From NCBI RefSeq assembly GCF_014204935.1, contig NZ_JACHMJ010000001.1, positions 992,001 through 1,056,000 of the forward strand: a DNA stretch of 64,000 nt, written 5' to 3'. Origin of the DNA: Conyzicola lurida. GTDB taxonomy: Bacteria > Actinomycetota > Actinomycetes > Actinomycetales > Microbacteriaceae. A model generated the notes under the pieces. It did not search any database. It was not told where the DNA came from and was given only the letters and a program-made list of their open reading frames with translations. A program made the position numbers and the translations under genes. Numbering within the stretch: position 1 is the first letter of the stretch; the number at the start of each line of letters is the position of its first letter. Positions 14,996 to 22,987 of the stretch are shown here, in pieces.

Positions 14996-16390
14996 ATGAC
15001 TGCTTCCTTGACCACTTCCACGAAATACGATTTCGTTCGCGGCTTTCCCACTAACGAGACGGTGACCCGCGCATATGATGCGGCGGACTTAATGCGAGCC
15101 GTGATGGTGTACAAGCACTTCTTTCCGGCCGTGTCGGGCATGGCGATCTTCACTGGGACCCAGGCCGCAGGCATCAGGACGAATCGCGTTTTTGGCACGA
15201 TGGACACCCGTCCGGGGCAGGTCGGTTTCACCCTCAACTCTGACACCCCCTACGCGCCAGTGCTTCTTGATTTGAGCGAGGGGCCGATCGCAGTTGACGT
15301 TCCGGCCGGCCCGATCGTCGGTGCCGCGCTGAACGTCGACCAGAGTTGGATCGCCGACCTCGGCATTCCCGGTCCCGAGGCGGGGAAGGGGGCGCGACAC
15401 GTCTTCGCGGCGGCAGGATATGACGGCGAGATACCCGACGAGGGGTACGTGCACCACACATTCGGCAACCGGGTGGTCGTCGGCCTTCGGGCCATTCCCC
15501 GGGACGGAGACGTGACGGCAGCGCTGGAACTGCTTCGCTCGGTGAGGGTAGTTCCGGTGGACGGCCGTCCCGGATGGGAAGAGCCGAAGTGGATCGATTT
15601 GACCGGTTTACCGCAGGACACCACCCCGCTGGGTGTTGAGGGAACCCTTGACTACTGGCGTCTTCTGCACGAGTACGTGGATACCGAACCAGTGCACGAA
15701 GCAGACCGCGCTTATCTGGGAGAGCTTGCGGCCCTCGGAATTCGCACCGGCGCACCTTTCGAACCGGATGCGCGAATCGAGCGAATCCTTGCGGAAGCGG
15801 CGATCGAGGCGAATGCGCAGCTTCGAGTACAGTCGCTGGCCGATCGCCGCACCGACCGGGTGGTCTGGGCCGGCCAGCAATGGGAATGGGTCACACTCCG
15901 TCCCGAGAACGCGAACTTCGAGATCGATTCCCGCGTCGATGTGGAAGCACGAGAGACATGGTTTTACCAGGCGATCGCATCCTCGCCGGTGATGTTCAGA
16001 CGTCAAGCCGGGAGCGGTTCCCTGTACTGGTTCGTAGCCCGCGACTCTGAGGGCAAATATTTAGACGGAGGCAGGTCTTACGCGCTCGACGTCCCGCTTC
16101 CCGTGCCTGCTGGGCTTTTCTGGTCTCTCACCGTCTACGACGCCTCGACCCGCTCCCAGATAGACACCGATCAAGGAGTCGCCGCGGTCCGGTCGATGTT
16201 CGAGCTGGACGGCAAACTCGACTCCGACCGCATCTCTATCGCCTTCGGCCCGGAAAGACCCTCAGGCGACAATGCGGCATGGGTGCAGACGATCCCCGAG
16301 CGCGGATGGTTTGCATATTTCCGAATCTACGGCCCCACGGTCGCCGCATTCGACGCCACCTGGATACTCAACGACATCGTCGCGAGCTAG
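14996..16390 (+). CDS. DUF1254/DUF1214 domain-containing protein
   Basis: 464 residues from ATG 14996. The N-terminal half is DUF1254-like (DAADLMRAVMVYKHFFPAVSG, TLNSDTPYA) and the C-terminal part DUF1214-like (LPVPAGLFWSLTVYDASTRS, ERGWFAYFRIYGP). The family is widespread and uncharacterised; no enzymatic activity is known. No signal peptide is seen, whereas many relatives are exported. Codon use differs from the neighbourhood: at least three TTA leucine codons occur (in the AADLMR, TGLPQD and KYLDGG segments), otherwise rare in this window. This fits acquisition with the island. Confidence 0.85.
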   Translation: MTASLTTSTKYDFVRGFPTNETVTRAYDAADLMRAVMVYKHFFPAVSGMAIFTGTQAAGIRTNRVFGTMDTRPGQVGFTLNSDTPYAPVLLDLSEGPIAVDVPAGPIVGAALNVDQSWIADLGIPGPEAGKGARHVFAAAGYDGEIPDEGYVHHTFGNRVVVGLRAIPRDGDVTAALELLRSVRVVPVDGRPGWEEPKWIDLTGLPQDTTPLGVEGTLDYWRLLHEYVDTEPVHEADRAYLGELAALGIRTGAPFEPDARIERILAEAAIEANAQLRVQSLADRRTDRVVWAGQQWEWVTLRPENANFEIDSRVDVEARETWFYQAIASSPVMFRRQAGSGSLYWFVARDSEGKYLDGGRSYALDVPLPVPAGLFWSLTVYDASTRSQIDTDQGVAAVRSMFELDGKLDSDRISIAFGPERPSGDNAAWVQTIPERGWFAYFRIYGPTVAAFDATWILNDIVAS

Positions 16391-16957
16391 TGACTCAGAG
16401 GCAAAGGCAAAGGCAGAGCAGTACTTGCCGGGGCGCCGGGATCGCGGCAATGACGGAGTAACGAGGCGCACATTCGATGCCTGTCGCGGCTTTGTAGCGT
16501 GCGCCTCGACGGGCAACTCTGACGTTGGCTGACCGCCTCGAGGCCTCAATGAACCGCCAGCTCTGCGTGTCTCGAAAAACAAAAATTTCTCCGAGACACG
16601 CAGAACTGGCGTTGCGTTGAAACAGAGTCGGCGGGGTTCCGCGGGACCACCTCTCTCAGAAGTACGTCTCACCGTTTTCGGTTTCATCGATCTGACCACA
16701 GGGCTTTTCGAGACTGCTGTCTAAAGGTCCGATAGTCGGTGGTCTTACGGACGTGGGATGCGACGGAGATCCGCACTGAGATCAGGCTCGGTGGAACAGA
16801 ACTTGCGTTCTTGCGCGGCGACCGAAATTCATCTTTCGCCCCACGGCCGACTCGGGGTCGTTTGGAGCGAGCTCCGCTTGACGGCCGGAACGCCAGTCCG
16901 ATTGCCGAACCGCCTGCGTCGATGGTGCTTTCGTCGGCTGGGCAGAGTAGCCGACTC
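16391..16957. other. Gene-free stretch inside the island
   Basis: About 570 bp without a supportable gene; short frames here show no family similarity or ribosome-binding site. The notable content is the long inverted repeat at 16555-16611. The base composition is more AT-rich than the surrounding genes around that repeat. Confidence 0.6.
16555..16611. repeat. Long inverted repeat with AT-rich loop
   Basis: A 20-bp stem (16555-16574 pairing with 16592-16611, 19 of 20 matched) encloses a 17-nt loop rich in A and T. It lies about 165 bp downstream of the DUF1254 gene. It could be a bidirectional terminator, the end of a vanished element or a small MITE-like unit. No flanking target duplication was seen. 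Confidence 0.6.
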
Positions 16958-17740
16958 TTAATCGGTGCTGTCGAGAATGAGTTGAGTCGCTTCGGCCGGT
17001 GCGTCCCATTGAGGGAAGTGACCGCACCGCCCGAACCAGTGCAGCACGGCGTCGGGAAAAAGTTCCGCGGCGCGAGCGGCCTGTCGAGGCACGGTCACCA
17101 AGTCGCGCCGCCCCCAACCGATCGTGACTCGGCCGGGCACTGTGCCGGCCGGAGCGCCCTGTTGCTTGGGTCCTTTAGTGAGGGCGTTCAGAGCGGCGCC
17201 AGTCGCCGGGGAATCAGCCAGTCCGCGCACGTCCGGCAGCACGGTCTCCTCTGAGAGCGCCCAAGGCCGCGCTGACAGCTGCGCCAGCAGCAAAGTCCTT
17301 CCGACTGAGCTGCCGAGCAGGGCTGGCAGCCTGCCTCGCAGCGCGCGGACCAGAGCGATCGACGGCCGCAACGTCGCGCCGAAGACGAAGAGCTCGCGTC
17401 GGTTCCAAAAGCCTCCCGGGTCCAACGCCACAGTGTCGCCGCCGACTCCCCGCCGTGCGAGCTCCAGCACAATTCGGCCGCCCATTGACTGGCCGACGGT
17501 CGAGACCCCTTCCAGTCCCTGCTCGCGGATGAAGTCCGCGACGGAGTCGGTCAGTCTGGCGATCGAGACCTCGCCGGTCAACGGCGCCGTCTCACCGAAC
17601 CCTGGTAGGTCGACAGCGATGATCTCACGGTGCTCAGCCAGTTCGTCGAGGATCGGGGACCACGATTGCCACCCTGCGCCCAGACCGTGTACTAGCAGCA
17701 GCGGTCTACCACTTCCGCGTCGAATATGATTTAGCTTCAC
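16958..17740 (-). CDS. Alpha/beta hydrolase
   Basis: 260 residues from GTG 17740 (start of KLNHIRRGSGRP). The frame is open further upstream, but the extra residues are low-complexity and unlike the family. The catalytic layout is complete: LLVHGLGAGWQSW (oxyanion region), GQSMGG with Ser85, acid in WGRRDLVTVP, and His in GRCGHFPQWD. It resembles small-molecule esterases/lyases of the alpha/beta hydrolase fold; the substrate is unknown. It is the last gene of the island, facing away from the tRNA. No ribosome-binding site better than GAGG just upstream is visible, so the start is moderately certain. Confidence 0.8.
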   Translation of the reverse strand: MKLNHIRRGSGRPLLLVHGLGAGWQSWSPILDELAEHREIIAVDLPGFGETAPLTGEVSIARLTDSVADFIREQGLEGVSTVGQSMGGRIVLELARRGVGGDTVALDPGGFWNRRELFVFGATLRPSIALVRALRGRLPALLGSSVGRTLLLAQLSARPWALSEETVLPDVRGLADSPATGAALNALTKGPKQQGAPAGTVPGRVTIGWGRRDLVTVPRQAARAAELFPDAVLHWFGRCGHFPQWDAPAEATQLILDSTD

Positions 17741-18053
17741 ACCCTCAACGCTAACTGACGCGGATCTTGGCAGCCTGTGAGTATCTCCCTGCCCTGCTGG
17801 CCGCGGTAAGAGCGCATGAGGCCAACCCCGATAGACGGTCGCTGAGCGATCACGGTTCGCTCGGCCGTTGCCATCGAACCACGCCTGCGAAAAAATGATG
17901 CCCGGTTGCCCCGCCCGGCGAATTTGCCCACGAAGGTGCCCTATCTGCAAGGCGAGTATCGCGTGTCCCAACCCAAAGGACTTGCAGATGAGAGGCCCTT
18001 CGACAAGGTCAGGGACCCGTGGGTTTCGACAGGCTCAACCCGCGCGAGAAGTG
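17741..18053. other. Intergenic region between hydrolase and tRNA-Arg
   Basis: About 310 bp without a gene. The right part holds two REP-like units (17996-18041) immediately downstream of the tRNA 3' end. The remainder would contain the hydrolase promoter; nothing distinctive was recognised. Confidence 0.5.
17996..18041. repeat. REP-like repeat units downstream of tRNA-Arg
   Basis: Two units in tandem: CCCTTCGACAAGGTCAGGGA (17996-18015) and GGGTTTCGACAGGCTCAACCC (18021-18041, partly self-complementary). The core TTCGACA-GGCTC recurs in lysA (24899-24965) and between prfA and prmC (32255-32302), defining a dispersed repeat family in this genome. Confidence 0.6.
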
Positions 18054-18128
18054 TGGTGCCCCCAGGCAGATTCGAACTGCCGCCCCTGCCTCCGGAGGGC
18101 AGTGCTCTATCCCCTGAGCTATGGGGGC
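18054..18128 (-). tRNA. tRNA-Arg (anticodon CCG)
   Basis: On the minus strand the sequence from 18128 folds as a normal cloverleaf. The seven-base acceptor GCCCCCA pairs with TGGGGGC, the D-stem is GCTC/GAGC, and the anticodon stem CTGCC/GGCAG carries the loop CTCCGGA. The T-stem is GGCAG/CTGCC with loop TTCGAAT. Discriminator A and an encoded CCA end at 18054. The anticodon CCG reads the common codon CGG. A 3' fragment of the same tRNA at 11111-11159 suggests this gene served as an integration site. Confidence 0.95.
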
Positions 18129-18186
18129 CCGGGTGCTTCACTAGGGTAGCAGCCTGTCGGCGCAGCTCTGTCGCCGGTGGCGTAGG

Positions 18187-18192
18187 TAGGCT
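18187..18192 (+). promoter_or_regulatory. -10 element (TAGGCT) of a leaderless promoter
   Basis: TAGGCT ends 6 nt before the second of two adjacent ATG codons (18199). The spacing favours 18199 over 18196 as the start of pdxH. Confidence 0.5.
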
Positions 18193-18198
18193 GGAATG

Positions 18199-18858
18199 AT
18201 GACCGAAACATCGTGGCGTGACACCCTCAGAGCTCTTCCCGTCTTCTCCGGCGACCTTCCGGACTTCGACACGGCTGCGGCCCCGCAGACCCCCGTCGAA
18301 CTCCTCGAGGAGTGGGTACGTACGGCGATCGACAGCGACGTTTCGCAGCCGCACGTGATGACGCTCTCCACCGCGACGACCGACGGAGCACCCTCGGCCC
18401 GATCGCTGATCCTCAAAGACATCACCGACGAGGGACTCTGGTTCGCCTCGCTCGACTCCGGGCCCAAGGGCCGCGAGATCGCCACGAACCCGCGCGCCGC
18501 CCTCACTCTGTACTGGCGCGAGCAGGGCCGCCAGATCCGCGTCAGCGGGTCGATCGAGAAGGGGCCGCGCGAGGTCAGCGAGCGCGACTTCCTCGCCCGC
18601 AAGCCCGGCGCACGGGCCGCAGCCATCGCCGGCCCGCAGAGCGAGGTGCTGGCGAGCAAGGAGAAGTTCTCGCAGCGGGTCGAGGAGGCCAAGGCGATCT
18701 TCGAGTTCCGCCCCGACTTCGTGCCCGACGAGTGGACCGCGTACCTGGTGCGCCCCGAGTCGGTCGAGTTCTGGCAGGCCTCCCGCGACCGAGACCAGAT
18801 CCGTCTGCGGTACTCGCGCGACGGCGGCGGATGGGCCAAGAACCTGCTCTGGCCGTAG
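18199..18858 (+). CDS. pdxH: Pyridoxal 5'-phosphate synthase (pyridoxamine-phosphate oxidase)
   Basis: 219 residues. FMN-dependent enzyme that oxidises pyridoxine/pyridoxamine 5'-phosphate to pyridoxal 5'-phosphate, the cofactor used by several enzymes encoded in this window (LysA, ThrC, the class III aminotransferase). The split-barrel fold is visible from HVMTLSTATTDGAPSARSLILK (FMN-contacting) to YWREQGRQIRVSG and the C-terminal WQASRDRDQIRLRY. The usual C-terminal RLxP is replaced by a short tail ending LLWP, as in actinobacterial homologues. A monocistronic leaderless transcript is likely. Confidence 0.9.
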   Translation: MTETSWRDTLRALPVFSGDLPDFDTAAAPQTPVELLEEWVRTAIDSDVSQPHVMTLSTATTDGAPSARSLILKDITDEGLWFASLDSGPKGREIATNPRAALTLYWREQGRQIRVSGSIEKGPREVSERDFLARKPGARAAAIAGPQSEVLASKEKFSQRVEEAKAIFEFRPDFVPDEWTAYLVRPESVEFWQASRDRDQIRLRYSRDGGGWAKNLLWP

Positions 18859-18904
18859 ACCGCCGGGGAAATCTGGGCGCAACAATCGCGTGACAAGATC
18901 AAGC

Positions 18905-19699
18905 ATGCAGCGTTCCGTATCGGCCCACCTCGAACTCGATATCTCCGGCAGAACGGACATGGTGTTCAGCCTCGCGGTGAGCGCCAACTCCCTGTTCAAC
19001 CGGGAATCCCTCTCGATCACGCTCGACGGCGAACCGCAGGTCCCGACCGAGCTCGTCGACCGCCACGGCACCCGGCTGCACCGTCTCATCGGTGGGGCCG
19101 GGCGCATGGTCGTCGACTACAGCGCCGAGGTCGAGGGCCGCTCGCAGCCGGCACCGGTCGACGAGATCGACCTCGTCACCTACCTGCGTCCGAGCCGCTA
19201 CTGCGAATCCGACAGCCTGCTGCCGACCGCGCGCAGCGAGTTCGCCGGTCTCAGCGGCCACGCCCTGCTCACCGCGGTCACCCTGTGGGTGTGGGAAAAA
19301 CTGAGCTACGTGCCCGGATCGAGCCTGGTGACGGATGGCGCTGCCAGAACTCTGATGGCCCGACGCGGTGTCTGCCGCGACTACGCCCACCTCGTGATCG
19401 CCCTTCTGCGTGCCCTCGACGTTCCGGCCCGCATGGCCGCCGTCTACGCGCCGGGTCTCAGCCCGATGGACTTCCACGCGGTGGCCGAGGCGCACATCGA
19501 CGGGCAGTGGTGGGTCGTCGACGCCACCCGTCTCGCCCCGCGCCAGAGCCTGCTACGCATCTCGACCGGACGTGACGCGGCCGACATCGCGTTCCTCACG
19601 AACCACTGGGCCGACCTGATGCTCACCAAGCTCGATGTGCTCGCGGTCGCCGACACCCTGCCGTTCGACGACGGGCAGCAGCTGCTGCAGCTGGGCTGA
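18905..19699 (+). CDS. Transglutaminase-like cysteine protease family protein
   Basis: 264 residues from ATG 18905; an in-frame GTG at 18890 is the alternative. The transglutaminase-like core sits in the C-terminal half: GVCRDYAHL with the nucleophilic Cys, DFHAVAEAHIDGQWW with the catalytic His, and WVVDATRL with the Asp. The N-terminal half is beta-rich (HLELDISGRTDMVFSLAVSAN), as in bacterial transglutaminase-like proteins with an N-terminal domain. No signal peptide, so it is probably a cytoplasmic peptidase or amidase. It stands between pdxH and a convergent lipoprotein gene with no obvious operon partner. Confidence 0.85.
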   Translation: MQRSVSAHLELDISGRTDMVFSLAVSANSLFNRESLSITLDGEPQVPTELVDRHGTRLHRLIGGAGRMVVDYSAEVEGRSQPAPVDEIDLVTYLRPSRYCESDSLLPTARSEFAGLSGHALLTAVTLWVWEKLSYVPGSSLVTDGAARTLMARRGVCRDYAHLVIALLRALDVPARMAAVYAPGLSPMDFHAVAEAHIDGQWWVVDATRLAPRQSLLRISTGRDAADIAFLTNHWADLMLTKLDVLAVADTLPFDDGQQLLQLG

Positions 19700-19720
19700 C
19701 GACCTCGAAGGGCGGAGAAG

Positions 19721-20332
19721 CTACTCGGGCTGCCCGAGACCGGCGAGAGCCGCCTCGATGATCGGCAGCGCATCGCCGGGCTCGAAGAACGCGTCCGAGT
19801 CCGCGGAGATCCAGTACGGTCCGCTGAACACGTCGGCGTGGCCGAAGGTCTCACCAGGCTGGAAGTAGCCCTCGACCTTGAGCGGGTCTCCGTAGGTCGG
19901 CACCGACGGCACCTCGAGAACGAACGCGTTCTTGAGGGTGGTCAGCTCCTCCTCGGGAAGGCTGGCCACGGCGACCTCGACGATCTGGCCGCTGGTCTGC
20001 TGCACCCACGCGCAGGCGATGCCCTGGTCGTCGACGATCGTCGCCGCATCCGAGCCCTCGACCGGCTTGTAGGTGGTCTGCGGCACGAAGTTCGGGTCCC
20101 AGTCGTACAGTTCCTGCGCGGTGATCAGGGTCTCGCAGCCGATCGTCACCGGGGTGCCGACGGGCTCGGCCGTCGGGGTCGCCGTCGGTTCCGCTGACTG
20201 GGTCGGGGCCGGTGTGGCGGCGCTGGAGTTCGTCTCGGTGGGGGTCGCCACGGTGTCGTTCGCGCACGCGGAGAACCCCGCGACGACGACTCCGGCGATG
20301 GCAAGCGAGATGAGAACGCGCGAAGCAGGCAT
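19721..20332 (-). CDS. Putative lipoprotein, unknown function
   Basis: 203 residues from ATG 20332. The N-terminal signal (about residues 5-20) ends in GFSAC, a plausible though imperfect lipobox, followed by a Thr/Ala/Pro-rich linker (TPTETNSSAATPAPT, SAEPTATPTAEP) typical of wall-spanning actinobacterial lipoproteins. The globular part contains two cysteines (TIGCETL, IACAWVQ) that may pair. No domain was recognised. It is divergent from argS, with about 78 bp shared. Confidence 0.75.
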   Translation of the reverse strand: MPASRVLISLAIAGVVVAGFSACANDTVATPTETNSSAATPAPTQSAEPTATPTAEPVGTPVTIGCETLITAQELYDWDPNFVPQTTYKPVEGSDAATIVDDQGIACAWVQQTSGQIVEVAVASLPEEELTTLKNAFVLEVPSVPTYGDPLKVEGYFQPGETFGHADVFSGPYWISADSDAFFEPGDALPIIEAALAGLGQPE

Positions 20333-20396
20333 AACGACATTGTCGCCTACTCCGTCGCAAAGCCCCTCATAGGCGGTGAGCGCACAGCGGCGACGA

Positions 20397-20402
20397 TAAG
20401 CT
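20397..20402 (+). promoter_or_regulatory. -10 element (TAAGCT) of a leaderless promoter for argS
   Basis: TAAGCT ends 8 nt before GTG 20411. It supports that codon over the in-frame TTG at 20402 as the start of argS. Confidence 0.5.
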
Positions 20403-20410
20403 TGACCACC

Positions 20411-22069
20411 GTGAATCCTGCCGATCTTTCCGCGTCCCTGCTCGCCATCGTCAACACCGTGGTGTCGAGCCGCGGTGGAGCGCCCGTCACCATCGACGAC
20501 GTCGTGCTCGAGCGCCCGCGCAACCGCGACCACGGCGACTGGGCGTCGAACATCGCGATGAAGACGGCGAAGGCCGTCGGAGCCAACCCGCGCGAGTTGG
20601 CCGCGGAGATCGCGGAGGCCCTGACGGGCGTCAAAGGTGTCTCTGGCGTGGATGTCGCGGGCCCCGGCTTCATCAACATCACACTGGACGCGGCCGCAGC
20701 CGGCGCCCTCGCCAAGACGGTCGTCGAAGCGGGCGACTCCTACGGCCAGAACGACTCGCTCGCGGGCCAGACCATCAACCTCGAGTTCGTCTCCGCGAAT
20801 CCCACCGGCCCGCTGCACATCGGCCACACCCGCTGGGCCGCGCTGGGCGACTCGCTCGCCCGCGTGCTCAAGGCCAGCGGTGCGACCCTGGTCAGCGAGT
20901 TCTACATCAACGACGCCGGCAACCAGATGGACAACTTCGGTGCCTCCATCCTCGCCGCCGCCAAGGGGCTGCCCACTCCCGAGAACGGCTACCCGGGGGA
21001 GTACGTCACCGAGCTCTCGGTGCGCGTGCTCGAACTCGTGCCGAACCTGCTCGAGCTGCCCGACGACGAGGCTCTCGCCATCGCCCGCGAGACCGGATAC
21101 CAGCTGCAGCTGACCGAGATCAAAGAATCGCTCGCCCGGTTCAACGTGCACTTCGACGTCTGGTTCAGCGAGCGCGAACTGCACGCCCTCGACCCCGCGA
21201 CCGGCCGCAGCGCGATCGACACCGCGATCGACCGCCTGCGTGCCCAGGGCCACGTCTACGACGCGGACGACGCCGTCTGGGTGAAGACCACCGACTTCGG
21301 CGATGACAAAGACCGCGTCATCCGTCGTGGCAATGGAATCTTCACCTACTTCGCGGCCGACGCGGCCTACTACCTGAGCAAGGGCGACCGCGGCTTCGCG
21401 CACAAGATCTACCTGCTGGGCGCCGACCACCACGGCTACGTGCACCGCCTCAAGGCTCTCGCCGGTGCGGCGGGCGACGACCCGCAGAAGGACATCGAGG
21501 TACTCATCGGCCAGCTGGTCAGCATCAACGGCGCGAAACTGTCGAAGCGCGCCGGCAACATCATCGAGCTCAACGACCTGCAGTCGTGGCTCGGCACCGA
21601 CGCGCTGCGCTACTCGCTCGGCCGCTACCCGGCCGACTCGCCACTGACGCTCGACCCCGAGATCCTGCAGAAGCGCACCAACGACAACCCCGTCTTCTAC
21701 GTGCAGTACGCACACGCCCGCACGCACTCGGTCGCCCGCAACTCGGCGGAGTCCGGCGTCACCCGCGAGGTGTTCGACGCGAGCCTGCTCACGCACGAGA
21801 CCGAGAGTATCCTGCTCGGCACCCTCGCCGAGTTCCCGCGCATCGTGCGTCAGGCCGCCGAACTGCGCGAGCCGCACCGCGTCGCGCGCTACGCCGAGGA
21901 GCTCGCCGGCGCGTACCACCGCTGGTACGACAACTGCCGCGTCACCCCGATGGGCGACGAAGAGGTCACCGACGTGCACCGCACGCGCCTCTGGCTCAAC
22001 GACGCCACGGGCATCACGCTGAAGAACGCCCTCGGGCTGCTCGGTGTGAGCGCGCCCGACCGCATGTAG
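20411..22069 (+). CDS. argS: Arginyl-tRNA synthetase
   Basis: 552 residues, class I synthetase charging tRNA-Arg. The Add-1 N-terminal domain is followed by NPTGPLHIGHTRW with the HIGH signature at 136-139. The KMSKS counterpart is LSKRAGN (about 377-383), and the C-terminal DALR anticodon-binding domain contains YVQYAHARTHSV and ends LGVSAPDRM. It starts the conserved argS-lysA-hom-thrC-thrB-rho order shared with other Actinobacteria, although two DUF2993 genes lie between argS and lysA here. A leaderless promoter supports GTG 20411. Confidence 0.95.
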   Translation: MNPADLSASLLAIVNTVVSSRGGAPVTIDDVVLERPRNRDHGDWASNIAMKTAKAVGANPRELAAEIAEALTGVKGVSGVDVAGPGFINITLDAAAAGALAKTVVEAGDSYGQNDSLAGQTINLEFVSANPTGPLHIGHTRWAALGDSLARVLKASGATLVSEFYINDAGNQMDNFGASILAAAKGLPTPENGYPGEYVTELSVRVLELVPNLLELPDDEALAIARETGYQLQLTEIKESLARFNVHFDVWFSERELHALDPATGRSAIDTAIDRLRAQGHVYDADDAVWVKTTDFGDDKDRVIRRGNGIFTYFAADAAYYLSKGDRGFAHKIYLLGADHHGYVHRLKALAGAAGDDPQKDIEVLIGQLVSINGAKLSKRAGNIIELNDLQSWLGTDALRYSLGRYPADSPLTLDPEILQKRTNDNPVFYVQYAHARTHSVARNSAESGVTREVFDASLLTHETESILLGTLAEFPRIVRQAAELREPHRVARYAEELAGAYHRWYDNCRVTPMGDEEVTDVHRTRLWLNDATGITLKNALGLLGVSAPDRM

Positions 22070-22116
22070 CCGTCCACTTTCGAACGAGCCCGAGCCACGA
22101 CGAACGGATGCCGCGG

Positions 22117-22938
22117 ATGACAGACAACACGACGCTCGAGCTGCCGGAACCGGTCGACGCCGCGCCCGCCGAACCACCGCGTCGTCGCCGGCGCTGGATC
22201 GGCTGGGTCGTCGCCGCGGTCGTGCTCGTCGTGCTGCTCGTCGTCGGGTACATCGTGGCCGAGTCCGCGGCGCGCAGCTACGCCACGGGGCTCATCCGGG
22301 ACGAGCTCGGCGCGGCGCTGTCGCTCGACGCCGACCAGCCGATGGCGATCGACCTCGGCGGGGGATCGCTGCTGATGCAGGCGGCGGGCGGCTCGATCGA
22401 CCGGGTGACCGTCGACGTCGACGACGTGGCGTTCGGCGACGTGACCGGCGATCTCAGCCTGGCCGCAACCGGTATCCCCATCGACGGCGAGACGCCGGCC
22501 GACAGCCTCACGGGCAGCGCCACGATCGACGCCGACAACGTGCAGAAGCTCCGCAGCTACATCAGCGCCATCGACCTCGACGCGATCACCCTCGGCGACG
22601 GGGTGGTCGACGTGTCGACGACCGTTCCCGTGCTGGTCTTCTCGCTTCCGGTATCGGCCTCGATCGCGCCATCCGTCGACAACGGCGACCTGCTGTTCTC
22701 GCCCGTCTCGGTCACCGTCAACGGCGCGGAGTTCTCGCTCGCCGAACTGCGCGAGGGTCCGTTCGGAGACATCGCCGACCGGGTCGTCGCCTCCCAGTCG
22801 TTCTGCGTCGCCGAATACCTGCCGGCCTCGATCGTGCTGACCGGCGTCGACGTGACGCCCGAGCGGCTGCGGCTCGACGTCACCGGCGACGACGTCGTGA
22901 TCGGCTCCCAGCTGTCGGCCATGGGCACCTGCGACTGA
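22117..22938 (+). CDS. DUF2993 (LmeA-like) membrane-anchored protein, copy 1
   Basis: 273 residues from ATG 22117 (ATG 22108 is possible). A Pro/Arg-rich cytoplasmic N-terminus (EPPRRRRRWIGW) leads to one transmembrane helix (about 27-47), then an extracytoplasmic DUF2993 domain. The mycobacterial relative LmeA binds phospholipids and takes part in lipomannan maturation. The C-terminal cysteines (SQSFCVAEYLPAS and the terminal GTCD) may form a disulfide. It follows argS by 47 nt, and a second paralogue follows by 49 nt. Confidence 0.82.
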   Translation: MTDNTTLELPEPVDAAPAEPPRRRRRWIGWVVAAVVLVVLLVVGYIVAESAARSYATGLIRDELGAALSLDADQPMAIDLGGGSLLMQAAGGSIDRVTVDVDDVAFGDVTGDLSLAATGIPIDGETPADSLTGSATIDADNVQKLRSYISAIDLDAITLGDGVVDVSTTVPVLVFSLPVSASIAPSVDNGDLLFSPVSVTVNGAEFSLAELREGPFGDIADRVVASQSFCVAEYLPASIVLTGVDVTPERLRLDVTGDDVVIGSQLSAMGTCD

Positions 22939-22974
22939 GTCCAAATGTTTACACGGCACCGGCCGCCCCGCGGT

Positions 22975-22980
22975 TAGGCT
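22975..22980 (+). promoter_or_regulatory. -10 element (TAGGCT) of a leaderless promoter
   Basis: TAGGCT ends 7 nt before ATG 22988 of the second DUF2993 gene, which therefore probably has its own promoter. Confidence 0.5.
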
Positions 22981-22987
22981 GTCGAAC

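Larger units (their letters stand above)
11087..18128. mobile_element. Putative genomic island integrated at tRNA-Arg(CCG)
   Basis: The segment is bounded by an intact tRNA-Arg(CCG) gene on the right and a 3' fragment of the same tRNA on the left, both on the minus strand, so the inserted DNA lies downstream of the tRNA 3' end as expected. Contents: NADP-dependent oxidoreductase, NmrA-family protein, TetR regulator, a frameshifted serine recombinase, a DUF1254 protein with several TTA codons, an alpha/beta hydrolase, and a long inverted repeat. No tyrosine integrase gene is recognisable. If this was an integrative element, it has lost its integrase or was mobilised in trans. Confidence 0.6.

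Noticed and set aside
20333-22177. Long minus-strand open frame across argS continuing into the lipoprotein gene
   Set aside because: Antisense to ArgS, which has all class I synthetase motifs. Only the last 203 codons (from ATG 20332) form a real lipoprotein with signal and linker.
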